Origin: Marthasterias glacialis
Lineage: Eukaryota > Echinodermata > Asteroidea > Forcipulatida > Asteriidae
DNA length: 64,000 nt
Direction: 5' to 3'
Assembly (NCBI GenBank): GCA_911728455.2
Contig: OU452235.1
Location: 6,576,090 to 6,640,089, forward strand
A program made the position numbers and the translations under genes. The notes beneath the pieces are model-generated. The model was not told the origin of the DNA and did not search any database. It was given only the letters and a program-made list of their open reading frames with translations. This document shows positions 11,100 to 24,200 of this stretch, one piece after another. The stretch's first letter is position 1. The number at the start of each line of letters is the position of its first letter.

Positions 11100-11909
11100 A
11101 TGAACTTCAGGAGAAAACTCGCCCTTGTTTTGGCTATTATGCAAGTTAAGCTCATAGTGGCTGTAGTTGCAGTGTCACCTGATCAGGAAATGACGTGTAA
11201 TTCCTGCTGCCAGGGCCCAGCCGGTATACCTGGAATTCCCGGATCAAATGGTCAACATGGGCCGGTAGGTCCTAGAGGTGATGCAGGCTCTCCTGGTGAG
11301 GTAGGTGAACCCGGGGCTAAAGGAGACAAGGGGTCAGATGGACTGGTTGGTGAGCCAGGTGCTAAAGGCGATCACGGACTGAAGGGAGAACAAGGAGTCG
11401 GTCAACCAGGGAAACAAGGACCTCAAGGTCAGCCTGGGATGGATGGTTTGAAGGGGGAGAGAGGTGAACCTGAACCAGCTGGACAGAAGGGTGAAGCAGG
11501 TGAATGTAGTACAAGACGGTCCGCCTTCACTGCAGTGAGGATAACCAACTTCAGCCCTGCATCAAAATGGGATCCTCTGCCCTTTGAAGAGTTATTGTTT
11601 TCAGAGGAAGGGACAGAGTTCAACTTGACTAATGGTACCTTTACGTGTACAGTGCCTGGGGTATACGTCTTTATGTTCTCAGTCCAGCAACCATCAAGTG
11701 GGTCTTACCTTTATGTTCAGATGATGAAGAACGGTAACATCATTGTTTCAGGGTATGTATTCGCTTCACATTATCATCAAGTGAGCAGCAGTGCGGTTAT
11801 TTCCCTGCACTATGGAGATCAAGTTCACTTAGCTGTACGCGGTCAGGTGTACGGGGGAGGCTCTTCCCACCGTACATCGTTTACTGGATTCATTTTGCAT
11901 GAAATTTAA
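11100..11909 (+). CDS. Secreted collagen-like C1q-domain protein, paralog 2
   Basis: The layout is the same 269-residue one as paralog 1: signal peptide 1-25, C33/C36/C37, collagen stalk 39-136, C1q head 140-269. An upstream in-frame ATG at 11070 exists, but the paralogs and the TTTTTCAG acceptor at the junction favour the ATG at 11100. Compared with its paralogs it has a Gly-to-Glu change at stalk residue 125 (codon GAA, 11472-11474), which breaks a Gly-X-Y triplet, and L111Q. Head loops differ at 154-157, 196-203, 219-224 and 247. Sequons occur at N175 and N178. Function by family is extracellular ligand recognition; whether the G125E form assembles normally is unknown. Confidence 0.93.
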   Translation: MNFRRKLALVLAIMQVKLIVAVVAVSPDQEMTCNSCCQGPAGIPGIPGSNGQHGPVGPRGDAGSPGEVGEPGAKGDKGSDGLVGEPGAKGDHGLKGEQGVGQPGKQGPQGQPGMDGLKGERGEPEPAGQKGEAGECSTRRSAFTAVRITNFSPASKWDPLPFEELLFSEEGTEFNLTNGTFTCTVPGVYVFMFSVQQPSSGSYLYVQMMKNGNIIVSGYVFASHYHQVSSSAVISLHYGDQVHLAVRGQVYGGGSSHRTSFTGFILHEI

Positions 11910-11955
11910 AACGGAAACGAAATATACCCCCATAAATGCAGAAAACAATAATAAT

Positions 11956-11961
11956 AATAAA
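11956..11961 (+). terminator. Putative poly(A) signal of C1q gene 2
   Basis: AATAAA at the end of a short AAT run, 47 bp past the stop codon, positionally conserved with the paralogs. Confidence 0.5.
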
Positions 11962-13236
11962 TGCATACAATTAAAATCACATTTCAATATTGGAATGGCC
12001 GCCCTGAAAATTAGCACGTTTAACAGAAAACATAATCTGTAATAATAGTTTACTTACATTAATGTTAAGTTGTTGTTGTTCATGTTGTTGTTTTTGACAC
12101 ACAAGTGCCACACGGAGTACTTAAAATATCGTGATCAATTTACTAGTTTGAAAGAATTGTTTTTATTTAATCAATTAATACTTACGGAGCGAACTAAGAA
12201 AAAAAGAAAGAAAGAAAAACAGTTTTAAAGTTTTTAAGTTAGCATAGGATTATTATGGTTCAGTCGGTAACTTGACCAAATATTTTATTTCTGTTCCCTA
12301 ATCAGGCCAATAAGGACTTTCAGCTCGCACTTTATTATTCAGCTTTTCCCTATCTCCTATAATTGCTTGATTACTGGATGACCCACTGTCATCTAAGAAA
12401 CGATCAATCAAACAACCCCCCCCCCCCCCCGAACAGAAAGTGTTTAGACTCATCACACCTTTTTGTTTTACAGTCAACAAGTACATATTCGTTTTGAAAC
12501 TATTTTAGTATTAAGCTTTCTCGAGTGTATAGCCACGTAACTAAATATCTTGACTTGTTTAAAACCCACTTGATAGCAGCGGCGGCGCTACGGGGTAGAT
12601 GTTCAATAAGTACGTAGAAAACTACTTACCGAGTTACTTTACCCAACCCTCCCCTTCCTGATTATTGACACGAAGCAAATGGTAGTCAACATCATGTGAA
12701 TATTGTTTTGTTACATGTTCATATATGGTTAATCACGTTTTACTGTTATATATAGATTTGCGAAGATAACATGTATAAGATTATGAATCAACAAATACAA
12801 TCATGTTAAAAATGAGAAATGTTACGGTTTTGAGCCACCTTACAATGAAACGTTCGTCTTTTAAAACATTGTTGCTTTTGAAACCAATGTCAAAATGATG
12901 AAAGAAGCAAAGACTTACAGATCACCATTGCGTATGTAATCGAACTGTACCAGATTTGTTTACGTGGCTGGGGCAGATAGGAACATATTTGGGGAATTGT
13001 ACCTTTTGATGATACAAGCATGGGATTTGGTACAAAGTCAGAGTATGTCACGTCACGAAAACGATATTTGGCTAAAGCGCCATCGCAGACTTGCATCTAA
13101 AATAAAATAAAATAAAATAAAACAAATACAAATTAAAGTGCTTGTTTCACGATGTTCTCTGGTTTTGTGCCAAATTCCATGATTGTATCATCATCGCACA
13201 ATCCCATCATCTACCTGTTATATAATACGACCCCCC

Positions 13237-13271
<35 letters not shown>

Positions 13272-14837
13272 CTTAAATGTGACAACCTACGTTAATGGCG
13301 TGCAGACTGAAACTAGCGTGAACTATTCATTAGTCTTCCTAATATACTCGTCCTGTAATCAATCACGTGAAAAGAATACCTTTGATAAATGATGTTGTTT
13401 TTATCATCACCATAGAACCAGTCGCAGGAAACAATAAATATGAATGCTGTAAAAATTACAAGCTTTCTTGCAGTTGTATTTGTAAGACCCTTTCATTTTC
13501 CAAACATCTGTACAGAGTCATCTCCATATTCCGCTTGTATTATAATACTATACACTACTGTTTATGTATTAACTCAAAATAAATAGAATAACAATAATCA
13601 AATAATCAATTTAAAATAAGTAATAAAGTCCGATGTCATTTTCCACTGCATTGTTAACCAGATAATTGTCAATAATGTCACCAAGTTGTGTTGACCTCAG
13701 TTACCTCCGACTTCCTGATAAACCAGAAATTGTATAAGCAAACTATTGTTTTAAGTTTTTGTCTATTTTATTTGTATTTATTTATTTGTTTGTTTTCCAT
13801 TTTTTCTTAGTTCTCTGCACAATTAATTGTACAAAGTTTTAAATAAATCGTGGTTTTCAAGTTTCAATATTTTCACAATCAGGTTGTCGTTTACCCATTG
13901 ATAGTGACGCACCACCCACATAAAAACATGCAAACAAAGTTGCATTCAATCCAAGTCCGGGCAAGTGTATTCCTAGCTTGTCGCATGTACTATCAAAACC
14001 GTTTAACATCACCCGTTCATCGTTACATTAGTACATTGTTATTTCAGTCAGATCTCCATGATGCCCCGAAGGGAATTAAATATCAAAAACATTTGCATAT
14101 CCAACGTTGCAGAGAGTTTGGATGAATTCATCATTGATAAACAGATACAGACAATCAAGTGGTGTGTACCCGACATCTGCAGTGGCGTAACCAGGGGGAG
14201 AGCAGGGGGCCTCCCCGCTCTGAACCCTTGCCTCCTCCCCCTCCCCCAATGAGATCGAAAAATGCACAAATGAATGAGCAATACATTAAATAGTCAAATA
14301 GTAACAATAATGTTATAAAAATGTTGGAGGCTAATCATCCTTACTGGCAGCTGAGAATCTGAATTGCGAATGACGCAGTTACACGTGTTCGCGAGCTCTT
14401 GCAGATATTCAGGGGCTAATTTAATAACTGAATTCACCGTTGGGAGCGCTATAATTCATTGGTTTTCTCCCAGGGCCCAGGGAGCCATAATAAGGTTAGG
14501 TTGACAAATCTAAATTATTTGTTGGTCTGACAAGAAATTAGATAAAAATCCCATTATTAAACAAACTGATATAAGCCGAATTTCAGGCTGAAAATACAAA
14601 ATCCAAGATGGCCGCCTAAGAAGCGACCATTTTGAATTTCCAATAGCATTTAAGACTATCGTGTGATTCATCGATTATTTTGTCTTGCTAAAAACAAATC
14701 AAAACAAGTGGAAATTATGTTTTCGGGGTAAAATGGTTCGTTTGCTTGTCTGTCGGGTTGTTTTTGTTTGTTGGTTTGTTTGCTTGCTTATTTTGCTTTT
14801 TTAAATCTGCAGCCGCTCCCCAGCTCACAGTGACCAA
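11962..14837. repeat. 3' flank of C1q unit 2, segmentally duplicated
   Basis: This is collinear with 1203-3440 and 62022-64000. It contains a C-tract near 12417-12430, an A-tract (13218-13268) and the recurring GGGCCCAGGGAGCCATAATA segment (about 14473). No gene is supported. Confidence 0.72.
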
Positions 14838-15483
14838 CCCTAACGGGACCGGGCTTTTTTTTATGTATGGGACCCCCCCCCCCCCCCCTCCGATTTTAAT
14901 GAAACTTGCCACAAATGTTCATTTCACCGGGTTCTACATGAAGACGTAAACAAAAATCAAAAAAATCGTCACTAGAGGGAATTTGTGACTGTTTTTTGCC
15001 CATATTTTTTCAAAAACCGTGTTTTCCCCATTACTTCTCTATTTGTCGTCCGAATGTTTTGAAACTTGTCAAATTTAATTTAGGTACTGGAGTAACTTTT
15101 GGCTTGGTTGATAAGTGTAAATATCTGTCATGCAAATGCGAATGACGCAGTTACACGTGTTCGAGCTCTTGCAGATATTTTGAATTCCAAAATTCATTTC
15201 AGACTATCACGTGACTCATCATTATCACTTTTCAGGCAAAAAATTCAAAATAAATGGATAGTATGTTCAAATGTAAAAATAAAATCAATAAAAAGGAGTA
15301 AAAAACGTGTGATTGACCTACACGAATGGTCAAATAAATGGTTGCCATGGCAACATGTAACCCCCGGTATCAATAATTTCGTGCCAATATGATTCTAGAT
15401 ATATTTTGGGAAAAGTCAGAAAACTTCGATGGAGGGCACAATAAGCCCCCCCCCCCCCCCCCCCCGTCCTGATAGGGTTAAAG
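14838..15483 (-). mobile_element. piggyBac-like MITE relic, unit 2 copy
   Basis: The right end, GTCCTGATAGGGTTAA (15466-15481), follows a C-tract. The left end, CCCTAACGGGACCGGGC near 14838, is a diverged terminal repeat. The interior is shorter than in 5462-6386 but keeps the GTTGCCATGGCAAC segment. It corresponds to the relic at 3290-4141, so the insertion predates the unit duplication. Confidence 0.55.
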
Positions 15484-15998
15484 ACAAATCTACAAAAAAA
15501 TAGGCCTGTTAAGTAAACAATGTGCATGTAGACATTAATGTATTGTAAGAAAACTTCAATAATCTTGACCGTGCAATTACAGGCTGAAAACACAAAATAC
15601 AATACGTCCCGAGAAAAAATACAAAAACAAGTGGAAGTTTTGTTTAAAAATTCCAAAAGATAACTAAAATACATTAAAATCGTTCGACCCAAGGTCAAAG
15701 AAATTGTTGCATTGGCAACAGCTAACGTCTTTATTTCAATGTTTTTTTGTCATCATGAACCTACAAATATATTGAGAAAATCCGTACAATTTGGCGTTAA
15801 GCAGACTCGGCGTTTAAACGTTATGATCAAACAATTGTAAGGGTGCAATTTGTCCCCCCCCCCCGGGTCGTAATAGTGCTTAGTCGGGAATAGAACCAAC
15901 ACCATGTTGGTGATAGGCGAGTGCCTTACGCACACGCCTACAATGTCACCCATACGCACAATCCACCTAGAAAAAGTAATTGCCAACTCTTATCCCCC
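15484..15998. repeat. Duplicated non-coding segment with SINE head
   Basis: This is homologous to 4142-4660. It includes a tRNA-derived promoter pair on the minus strand, with an A-box-like stretch at 15938-15921 and a B-box-like GGTTCTATTCCC at 15897-15886. C-tracts lie near 15854 and 15994. No protein gene. Confidence 0.5.
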
Positions 15999-16445
<447 letters not shown>

Positions 16446-16454
16446 TAGACATAG

Positions 16455-17850
16455 GTTTTTGTGACATCACAAAAACAAGGTGTTCGGATTATAGTACTTA
16501 AAGTTGTTATTTGATGTAGCAACTAAAGTATCTAAATATATGAACATGAAATTGTTCTTTAAAAGATAATATTTAATTTGTAACAGAGAAGGACCTTCCC
16601 TCACCTTGGTATTTGGTGAAAGAATCCTGTTCCAAGCTCTTACAATCTTAATTGACGAGCTACTTCAGGTTTGACCGGAAGTAGACATCACAGGCCACGC
16701 AATATGCAACAGAGGACCATCCCAAACCTTGTTATTTTGTGAAAGAATCATGTTCCTAGCTCTTACTAATTTTAAATGAGGAGCTACTTCCAGTTTGACC
16801 GGAAGTAGAGGTTACAAAGGTCACTTTATGTTTCACAAAGAAAGACCTTACCTAACCTTGATATTTCTCGAAACAATCATGTTCCTAACTCTAACCACTC
16901 TTACACGAGGAGCTACTTCCGGTTTGACCGGAAGTAGAGGTCACCCAATGTGCAACAGAGAATGAACTTTCCAAACCTTGGTATTTGGTGAAAGAATCAT
17001 GTTCCTAGCTCTTAGCATTTTTAAATAAAGATCTACTTCCGGTTTGACCGGAAGTAGGTGTCACAGAGGTCACTTAATGTGTCGAAAAGAAAGAGCCTCC
17101 CTTACCTGAACATTTGTCGAACAATTAAGTTCATATCTCAAACGGTTGATTTTTTGTTGATTTATAAAGTTTTAAAAAAGCCCTGTATTAAAGACTTACA
17201 AAGCGTGGAGTGTGTACCTTGAAAAAAGAACAACGCGTGGTTAATGTGCATAGCAATGGGGCATCGATGTTACACAGCCACGCACACACAAGGACGTGTA
17301 CATGGCATTGGATTTTCTACAGCAATGTGGGACACGCTTGAACGCACATGGACATTTGCGTTAAACGTCCGGTTTGAACCGGAAGTAAAGGTCAAAATGG
17401 TGTCACCCCAATGCACAAGTTTGAGAAGGCTCAATTCTCTACAATGTGATGTAAAATTTGTGATCATGTGATAAGTACTTCTTAAAATATAAATTTTTGA
17501 AAATTTCCATCATTTTCAACTTCCGGTTTGAACCGGAAGACAAGGTCAAATTGGGGTCATGTCTGTAGGGCGATTACGCAGTTTTGGATGACCTTTCCGA
17601 TGATGTAAAGATTGTAAATCCATTGTGTACTTCAGGAGTTATGTTTCGTCTCCTTGCCATATGCTACCTATGTATGAAGTTTCAAGGTTATAATGACCTT
17701 CGGAAGTGTGCATTTGAAGGTGGACAATCGCCAAGGAGAAGAAGTATTTTAAAAAAAACGAACAAAACCAAGAGGTTATCGGACCAGAGTCCGAACACCT
17801 AAAAAACCGAACAAAATCAAGAAGTGTTCCGGGCTGAGAGCCCGAACACC
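16455..17850 (+). mobile_element. Palindrome-ended repeat family, copy 1
   Basis: The left edge is a hairpin GTTTTTGTG-N4-CACAAAAAC (16455-16476) followed by GGTGTTCGG. The right edge is a palindromic GTGTTCCGGGC-N4-GCCCGAACACC ending near 17848. Inside are four units of about 120-129 bp, each carrying an inverted repeat of the form ACTTCCGGT-TTG-ACCGGAAGT (starts 16662, 16786, 16915, 17035), then two further copies at about 17370 and 17520. The same features in reverse order form the insertion at 47296-48898. The only sizeable frame (17244-17471) lies within the repeat and resembles nothing known. Transposon class not resolved. Confidence 0.6.
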
Positions 17851-18600
17851 TAAAAAGCCGTTACAATTAGTGTTGTAGCACCATTGTTTTCAAACTTGTT
17901 ACCAGAGGACGCTGTTTAATGTAATGACGTCATCAGTTTTAAACTTGAAAACGCAGAGTCCTTTACCTACTCACACACTGAAACCACTGTCCAAAGCTCG
18001 TTTTATACTGACCAAAGAACTAAAAAATAATGGCTTTATAACAATTGTTTCCTTCAACTTCCGGTTTGAACCGCAATACAAGGTCAAATTGGGGTCATTT
18101 CTTTGAGATATTTAATTAGTTTCCAAAAGACCTTTGCGATGATGTGTAGATTGTAAAAATCCATTGTGCACTTCAGGAGTTCTGATTTAATTAATAAACT
18201 TTGATTTATTGTAACTCAACATCTGATGACGTCATCATGACGTCATCGTTTTATTTCGCGTCTTCATATTGAGGTTCAAATATATGCACAGTTTCAAGGA
18301 TCAGTTTAATTTCAATTTTGAGTTATTTATTTGGAGAAAATTTTGGAGGAATGAAACATTTAAAGCAACATAATGGTCTCTATGACACCGTATAACGCAT
18401 GGTTTTGATTTTGTTTGATATATTAAAAGTGAAATCAAATAAAACCTTTAAATATGAATATGAAAATAATTAAAAAGAGCTTTATCATATGTATTTCATG
18501 GGGACTTCCGGTTTGGACAGGAAGCGAGGTCAACTCAGGTCAAGAAATACACGGACATTTTGAAAAGCGAAGACTTTACTTTTAAACTTTACTTTTAAAC
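17851..18600 (+). repeat. Partial copy of the same family, with paired CRE-like palindromes
   Basis: It shares ACTTCCGGTTTGAACCG, CAAGGTCAAATTGGGGTCAT and TTCAGGAGTT segments with 17520-17650 and 20455-20590. TGACGTCA occurs at 18227 and 18238, 11 bp apart. No gene. Confidence 0.55.
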
Positions 18601-18965
18601 AGTTTTACTCAGCGAATCCCGACAACAACTCTCGCGGGGGTAAAGTGCCTCTGGCCCCGCTGGTGCACACTTGTGACTCTCGTACGTAAGCACGTACGTG
18701 ATCGGTATATATTATAGAACGAAAGACGATCATTTTGTCAATTGCATTTTCTCCACCATTATACATCAAACAACTCACGTGAGCATGTGATCATCTCAGT
18801 AAAGTCTCCTCTTCCTCTCCCTGTCACAATAAGCCACCAGAATGACATAAAGGGAAACATTTCCACACTGAACTTGGCATGACGTAACAGTTTTTCTTTG
18901 CGTTGGCATTATTACACACACACAGAACTTAACACACCGCAAAGTTCGATGAACTGTGACAAGAC
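18601..18965. other. No gene recognised
   Basis: Short unassigned stretch. It includes a minus-strand frame (18981-18796) without recognisable features. Confidence 0.35.
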
Positions 18966-20025
18966 CAGGGCCCAATTTCAAAAAGCTGCTTAACAGCCAA
19001 TTTTGTGCTTAACGGGCGTGTTAAACAGATTTTCTATTTCATAGCCTCTATTAAGCACGATTTTTTGCTTAACGCGGTAAGCAACCAACAAGCAGCCTTA
19101 AACACTCGTTTTTGTGCTTAAGCAAGTCATGTTGTGTCAAAATGGCCGCTATAATTTGGAGGAGAGTCACAATATTGTCATGATAATCAATGTAATTATC
19201 CTGTTAATAGACTAGTTTTATCGAAAGGCATGGCTGGAAAATTGCCCTGAATTACAGTAAAGACATGAATTTAACAACAGTCATATTTCATACGGTGTGA
19301 ACGTTTTGCCAAAGCAAATCAAACTTGGGAAAATAACGGCGTTAACTTTGCAGTACTGTAGAATAGAATTTCGAAAGGGAACGGACATCATGACTGACAC
19401 ATTTTTTGTTATGACTCACCTTGATCTTTAAGATAAATAAGAAATATGACGAAAGAAATGTCCTTTGTGATCCATTCAGTATCACGGAGTCGTTAATGTA
19501 AGTTAACTTTGTACTAGTCCAGTCCCAGCAGTACTCTTAAAAATGTGCACAGCAACGGTTATGAAACATCATCGGCAGCTAGTTATTTTGTGTGTGAGGT
19601 ACGCGTATACTGCAGGTAAAAATGTGTACAAACACATTGTATTGTGAAAACTTATAGTTTTACCAAACATCGATCAAACATTGTAACAATGTAATACAAA
19701 GTTTCATTTTGGCTGCATATCTCTTTATTATTCGAACCAAAGGGGGCGCTTTCTGACGTGACCCAATTCCATCAGAAAATTTTATTATTTCCATCGATAA
19801 TTTCCTTTTTTTGTTAATTTTTTTGCCACCGCTACTCCGTTGACTTCGTCCGCCATTTTGTAAATTTTTCGATCGGAAGTATTTTTGCTTAAGCAGACGG
19901 TACTTTTTTGTTGCGTGCGCAGTTTGTTTACGTGCTTAAGTTAGCAAACGCTGGTGAAATACGTTTACGCTTAGTAAGCAGAAAAATTTGCTTGCCGTTA
20001 AGCAGCTCTATGAAATTGGGCCCTG
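18966..20025. mobile_element. CAGGG-ended inverted-repeat element (hAT-like, non-autonomous)
   Basis: The left end begins CAGGGCCCAATTTCA and continues to AGCTGCTTAA. The right end is its inverted complement, ending AAATTGGGCCCTG at 20025. Subterminal GCTTAAGCA-type words recur at both ends. CAGGG termini are typical of hAT elements, but the 8-bp flanks (18958-18965 and 20026-20033) do not match as a clean target duplication, so the superfamily is tentative. No transposase frame is present. Confidence 0.6.
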
Positions 20026-20825
20026 ACTTGTTGCGTGTATGTATATACACAGCGTGCAGTAAAAGCCTAGAGTGCACACGCACGGGGTGCAATACAGTCA
20101 GGTGACTGTACAGACTCTATCGGCGATCGCGCTAAAAACGGCACTTTTCACCTTAATATAACTTCGTTATTCAACGGCCAATTTTGTTCAAATTTCACAA
20201 TTAGGCTTTTATAGTCGTTATTTATTACTAAAAAATTCAACATGAAGTTTGCTCAAAAAAAAACTTAAAATAATAAAAAAAAATATTTTTAAACTCGTCG
20301 TCGTAACAAACTGTAACATTTGATGACGTCATCAATGTAATATTTTCAAAGGCCATAAACTACATTTTATTTCGTACACTGAAACCATGTCCAAATTCTG
20401 TTTCATATTGACTCCACAGCTTAAATTGTGACTTTTTAAGCATTTTTTGCTTCAACTTCCGGTTTGAACCGGAAGACAAGGTCAAATTGGGGTCATCTCT
20501 GTGAGACATTTAATTATTTTCTAAAGACCTTTCCGATGATGTATAGATTGTAAAATTCCATTGTGTACTTCAGGAGTTATGATTTTTTTAAATAATAAAC
20601 TTTGATTTAACGTAATTCGACACCCGATGACGTCATCATGACGTCACTCAAACGGTTTCGTCTCCTTGCCATAAACTACCTATGTATGAATTTTCAAGGT
20701 TATATGACCTTCGGAAGTGTGCATTTGAAAGTGGACAATCGCCAGTGAGAAGAAGAAGAAGAAGAAGTATTAAAAAAAAAAAACCGAACAAAAACAAGAG
20801 GTCTTCGGACCAGAGTCCGAACACC

Positions 20826-20826
<1 letters not shown>
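20026..20826 (+). repeat. Right part of palindrome-ended repeat family
   Basis: It contains CTTCCGGTTTGAACCGGAAG (20457-20476), paired TGACGTCA sites (20628 and 20639), GAAGAAGAAG, and the terminal TCGGACCAGAGTCCGAACACC (last bases near 20825). It abuts the TAA microsatellite directly. No gene. Confidence 0.55.

Positions 20827-20870
<44 letters not shown>
20827..20870. repeat. TAA microsatellite on the 5' side of the retrotransposon
   Basis: About 14 TAA units immediately before the first base of the non-LTR element. Together with the TAA run at 24761 it marks insertion into a TAA tract. Confidence 0.92.
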
Positions 20871-20872
<2 letters not shown>

Positions 20873-21258
20873 TGGTGGCGAGACAAGGAGCACTGTTTCA
20901 GATCAGCTCTCGATTCTTTTGAAGATAAAAATTGTTTCCTGCCATTTATTTTACACCAAAAGTTAACTCCTTGTTGGTACTACTTGGTAGACACCGCAGG
21001 GTAAGTTTGAAGACAACTAGTTAAGATCTTGTTGCTATTTTTGGTGGAAAAGTGTTGGATTTTTCCGTGTTTTGAAAACTTTGATCAACGTAGACCGCAC
21101 AGTGCACATTGTATCAGTGAACGGACGCGCGCATCATCTGCGTCCTTTGGAACATCTCTATTACAACCAGTGTTGAGCGGTCTCCGTAGGGTTGAATATT
21201 CTACAGCGTTGCTGTATGTAATTTCCCCTAAAACTACAAACTTTCTCACAATTTTGTG

Positions 21259-24200
21259 ATGATAATGACGAGTGCTATGGAGCATCAAGTAAACGGTGAA
21301 ATAGTGACAAACTCCCAGAGAGGAAGTCCTTCACCCGATCTGGTTGGTATGCCTGAGCAGGTACCTCCAGATCGTATCCAAACTGCTCAAAACAGGATTC
21401 GTGTTGCAACCAGGAGAAAATGGAGTAAGAACGATAACAAAATAGCGATGGAATGCTACATTAAGAGTGTGCCGGACAAGAGAGGATACAGGAAGAGAAT
21501 GTTTAGTCTATGGCAAGATAAAGAAATGTTCGACATCAGTGAGCAGCGTCTTGCAGACCAGATAAGTACAATCAAACGGAACCGGTGGTTGACAAATGTT
21601 GAAATTGAGGAGATGAGGAGAAAAGTACAAGCTGAAAGTAATAGAACGGAGACTGTTAACCACCACGTACCGGAGGATGTGACTGCTGCTAGCTCGCAGA
21701 CTGAAGATGAGGTAGATCTGCCAGGATTGCAAGATGGTCAGGATGACGGAGGCATAGACGAAGATGGGTGTTTAGAGCTTACGGAGGAGGAGGTGCAGAC
21801 TAAGACGAGGGTTCAAGAGGTGATGAGAGCGGCTAAAGGGTCAAACGGGTGGAGTATCCCGGCTTTGCGCCGGGTTCCAAGGAAAAGGCTGACAGATATG
21901 TCAGCCGTGGTAAGTAAAGTCCTTGGGTCGGTGAGTACTAATAATCTTTTGGAAACTAACCGTCTTATGTTTGCAGGGGCAGTTGTAGTAGGAGAAAAGT
22001 TAGGTGTGAAGGCTTCAAGTCCAGAACATGAAAACAGTACACCATGGTGGAAACGTAGGCTAGAGGGTCAAATAAAAGATTTACGAAGGGATCTCAGTAG
22101 ACTAGAACAAATTAGTAAGGGTTTAATTAAAGGTTCAGACTGGAGGAATACAATCATGACAAAATACAATGTGAAAGGTAAGGGGGTAAGTGTAGTGATA
22201 GAGGAGATCAAACAAAGGGTTAAGGCTAAGGCTGCAAAGGTGAAGAGGTATGATGACAGGGTGAGGCAGTTTCACCAGAACAGGCTGTTTAATACCAATC
22301 AGCGCCAGCTGTTTAAGGAGTTGGACGGAAAGATTGACAACACGCAAGCGGGTCCGAGGCCAGCAGAGGCAAGAACTTTCTGGGGTGGTATTTGGGACCG
22401 ACCAGTCCAACACAACCGGCAAGCTGATTGGCTAACGGATGTGAAAGATGAATTGAGAGGCGTACAACAGCAAAAAGGATTCCAGATAGACGTGGACAAG
22501 GTAAAAAGACAGGTAAGGAAAGTGCCAAACTGGAAAGCCCCCGGTCCGGATCATGTGCATGGGTACTGGTTGAAGAACTTCCGTAGTTTACATGAGCGAA
22601 TGGCCCTACAACTGCAAGACTGTCTAGTACAGGGTAAGGTCCCCACCTGGATGACTGAAGCAAGAACGGTTTTGATAATGAAGGATGTCAAGAAAGGTAA
22701 CATTGCAAGTAATTATAGACCAATCACATGCTTGCCCGTGATGTATAAACTCTTGACCAGTATGATTGCAGAGGATCTCTATCGCCATATGGATGACCAT
22801 CAGTTGTTTCCGGAGGAGCAGAAAGGCTGTAAGAAGCGGTCCAGAGGTACGAAAGATCAACTTATCATCGATAAGGCTGTGCTGAAGGACTGCAGGAGCA
22901 GAAAGACTAACTTGGCAATGGCGTGGATCGATTACAAGAAGGCGTACGACATGGTGTCACACACATGGATAATGGAATGTCTGGATATGGTTGGAGTGGC
23001 CGATGCAGTAAAACGTCTTCTGAGTGAGAGCATGAAGACGTGGCGAACGAATCTGACAGCCAACAACGATAGTCTGGGCAAGGTATGCATAAGAAGAGGT
23101 ATTTTCCAGGGTGACTCTCTGTCTCCGCTGCTTTTTGTTCTGGCATTGATGCCCCTGTCGATGATTCTGAGGAAGGTGAGTGCTGGCTATGTAATGAAGA
23201 GGGACGGATGTAAGATCAACCATCTCCTTTTTATGGACGATTTGAAGTTATTTGCAAAGAATGAGGCGGAGATCGATTCTTTGGTGCAGACCGTCAGGAT
23301 TTTCAGTGATGACATCGGGATGCAGTTTGGTCTTGAGAAATGTGCTTCAATGACCATGAAGAGGGGAAAGAGGGTACATTCCGATGGCATCGCTCTGCCA
23401 GATGGTGCTCAGATGAGGGCTTTGGGTGAGGAGGAAAGTTATCGGTATCTTGGCGTACTAGAATCGGACCACGTCCTTCACGAGGAATCAAAGGTAAGGC
23501 TGAGGGCAGAATACATCAGGCGGGTGAGGAAATGTTTAAAGTCCAAACTGAACGGGGGAAACATGGTCAAGGCGATTAACACATGGGCCGTGTCTTTGAT
23601 GAGGTACAGTGGGGGTATTATTGAGTGGACTAAAGAAGATTTAGATGTCACTGACAGAAGGACAAGAAAGCTGATGACCATGCATGGCATGCTACATCCG
23701 CGGGCAAATGTCAGCAGACTCTATCTTCCGAGGTCAGAGGGCGGAAGGGGGTTACTGAGCGTGGCAGACAGCGTCAACATCGAGCGAAGGAGCCTGCATC
23801 GTCATGTCAGGAGCACCGAGGAGAACTTGCTGAAAATTGCACGAATGTACACGACGGCAGACGAAGCTGGGCCGAAGGAGTACAAGAGGGAAAGGAAAGA
23901 GGAAAGACACCAAGATATGAGGAACAAGCCACTCCATGGCCAGTTCCTGAGATGTACAGAAGAAGTGGCGAGTTGCAAATCCTGGAATTGGTTAAAGAGC
24001 GGAGAACTGAAGAAGGAAACCGAGGGCTTGATTACTGCGGCGCAAGACCAGTCTCTAAGGACAAATGTAATGAAGGCGAGGATAGAGAAAACGAACGTCT
24101 CTCCTATGTGTAGAATGTGCAACAAGGCAGAAGAGACTGTATTTCATATTGTCAGCGAATGTAGTAAGATGGCCCAGACGGAGTACAAAGGCAGACATGA

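Noticed and set aside
17244..17471. Overlapping frames on both strands
   Set aside because: Inside the palindrome-ended repeat; not preserved as an equivalent frame in the copy at 47682-47927.
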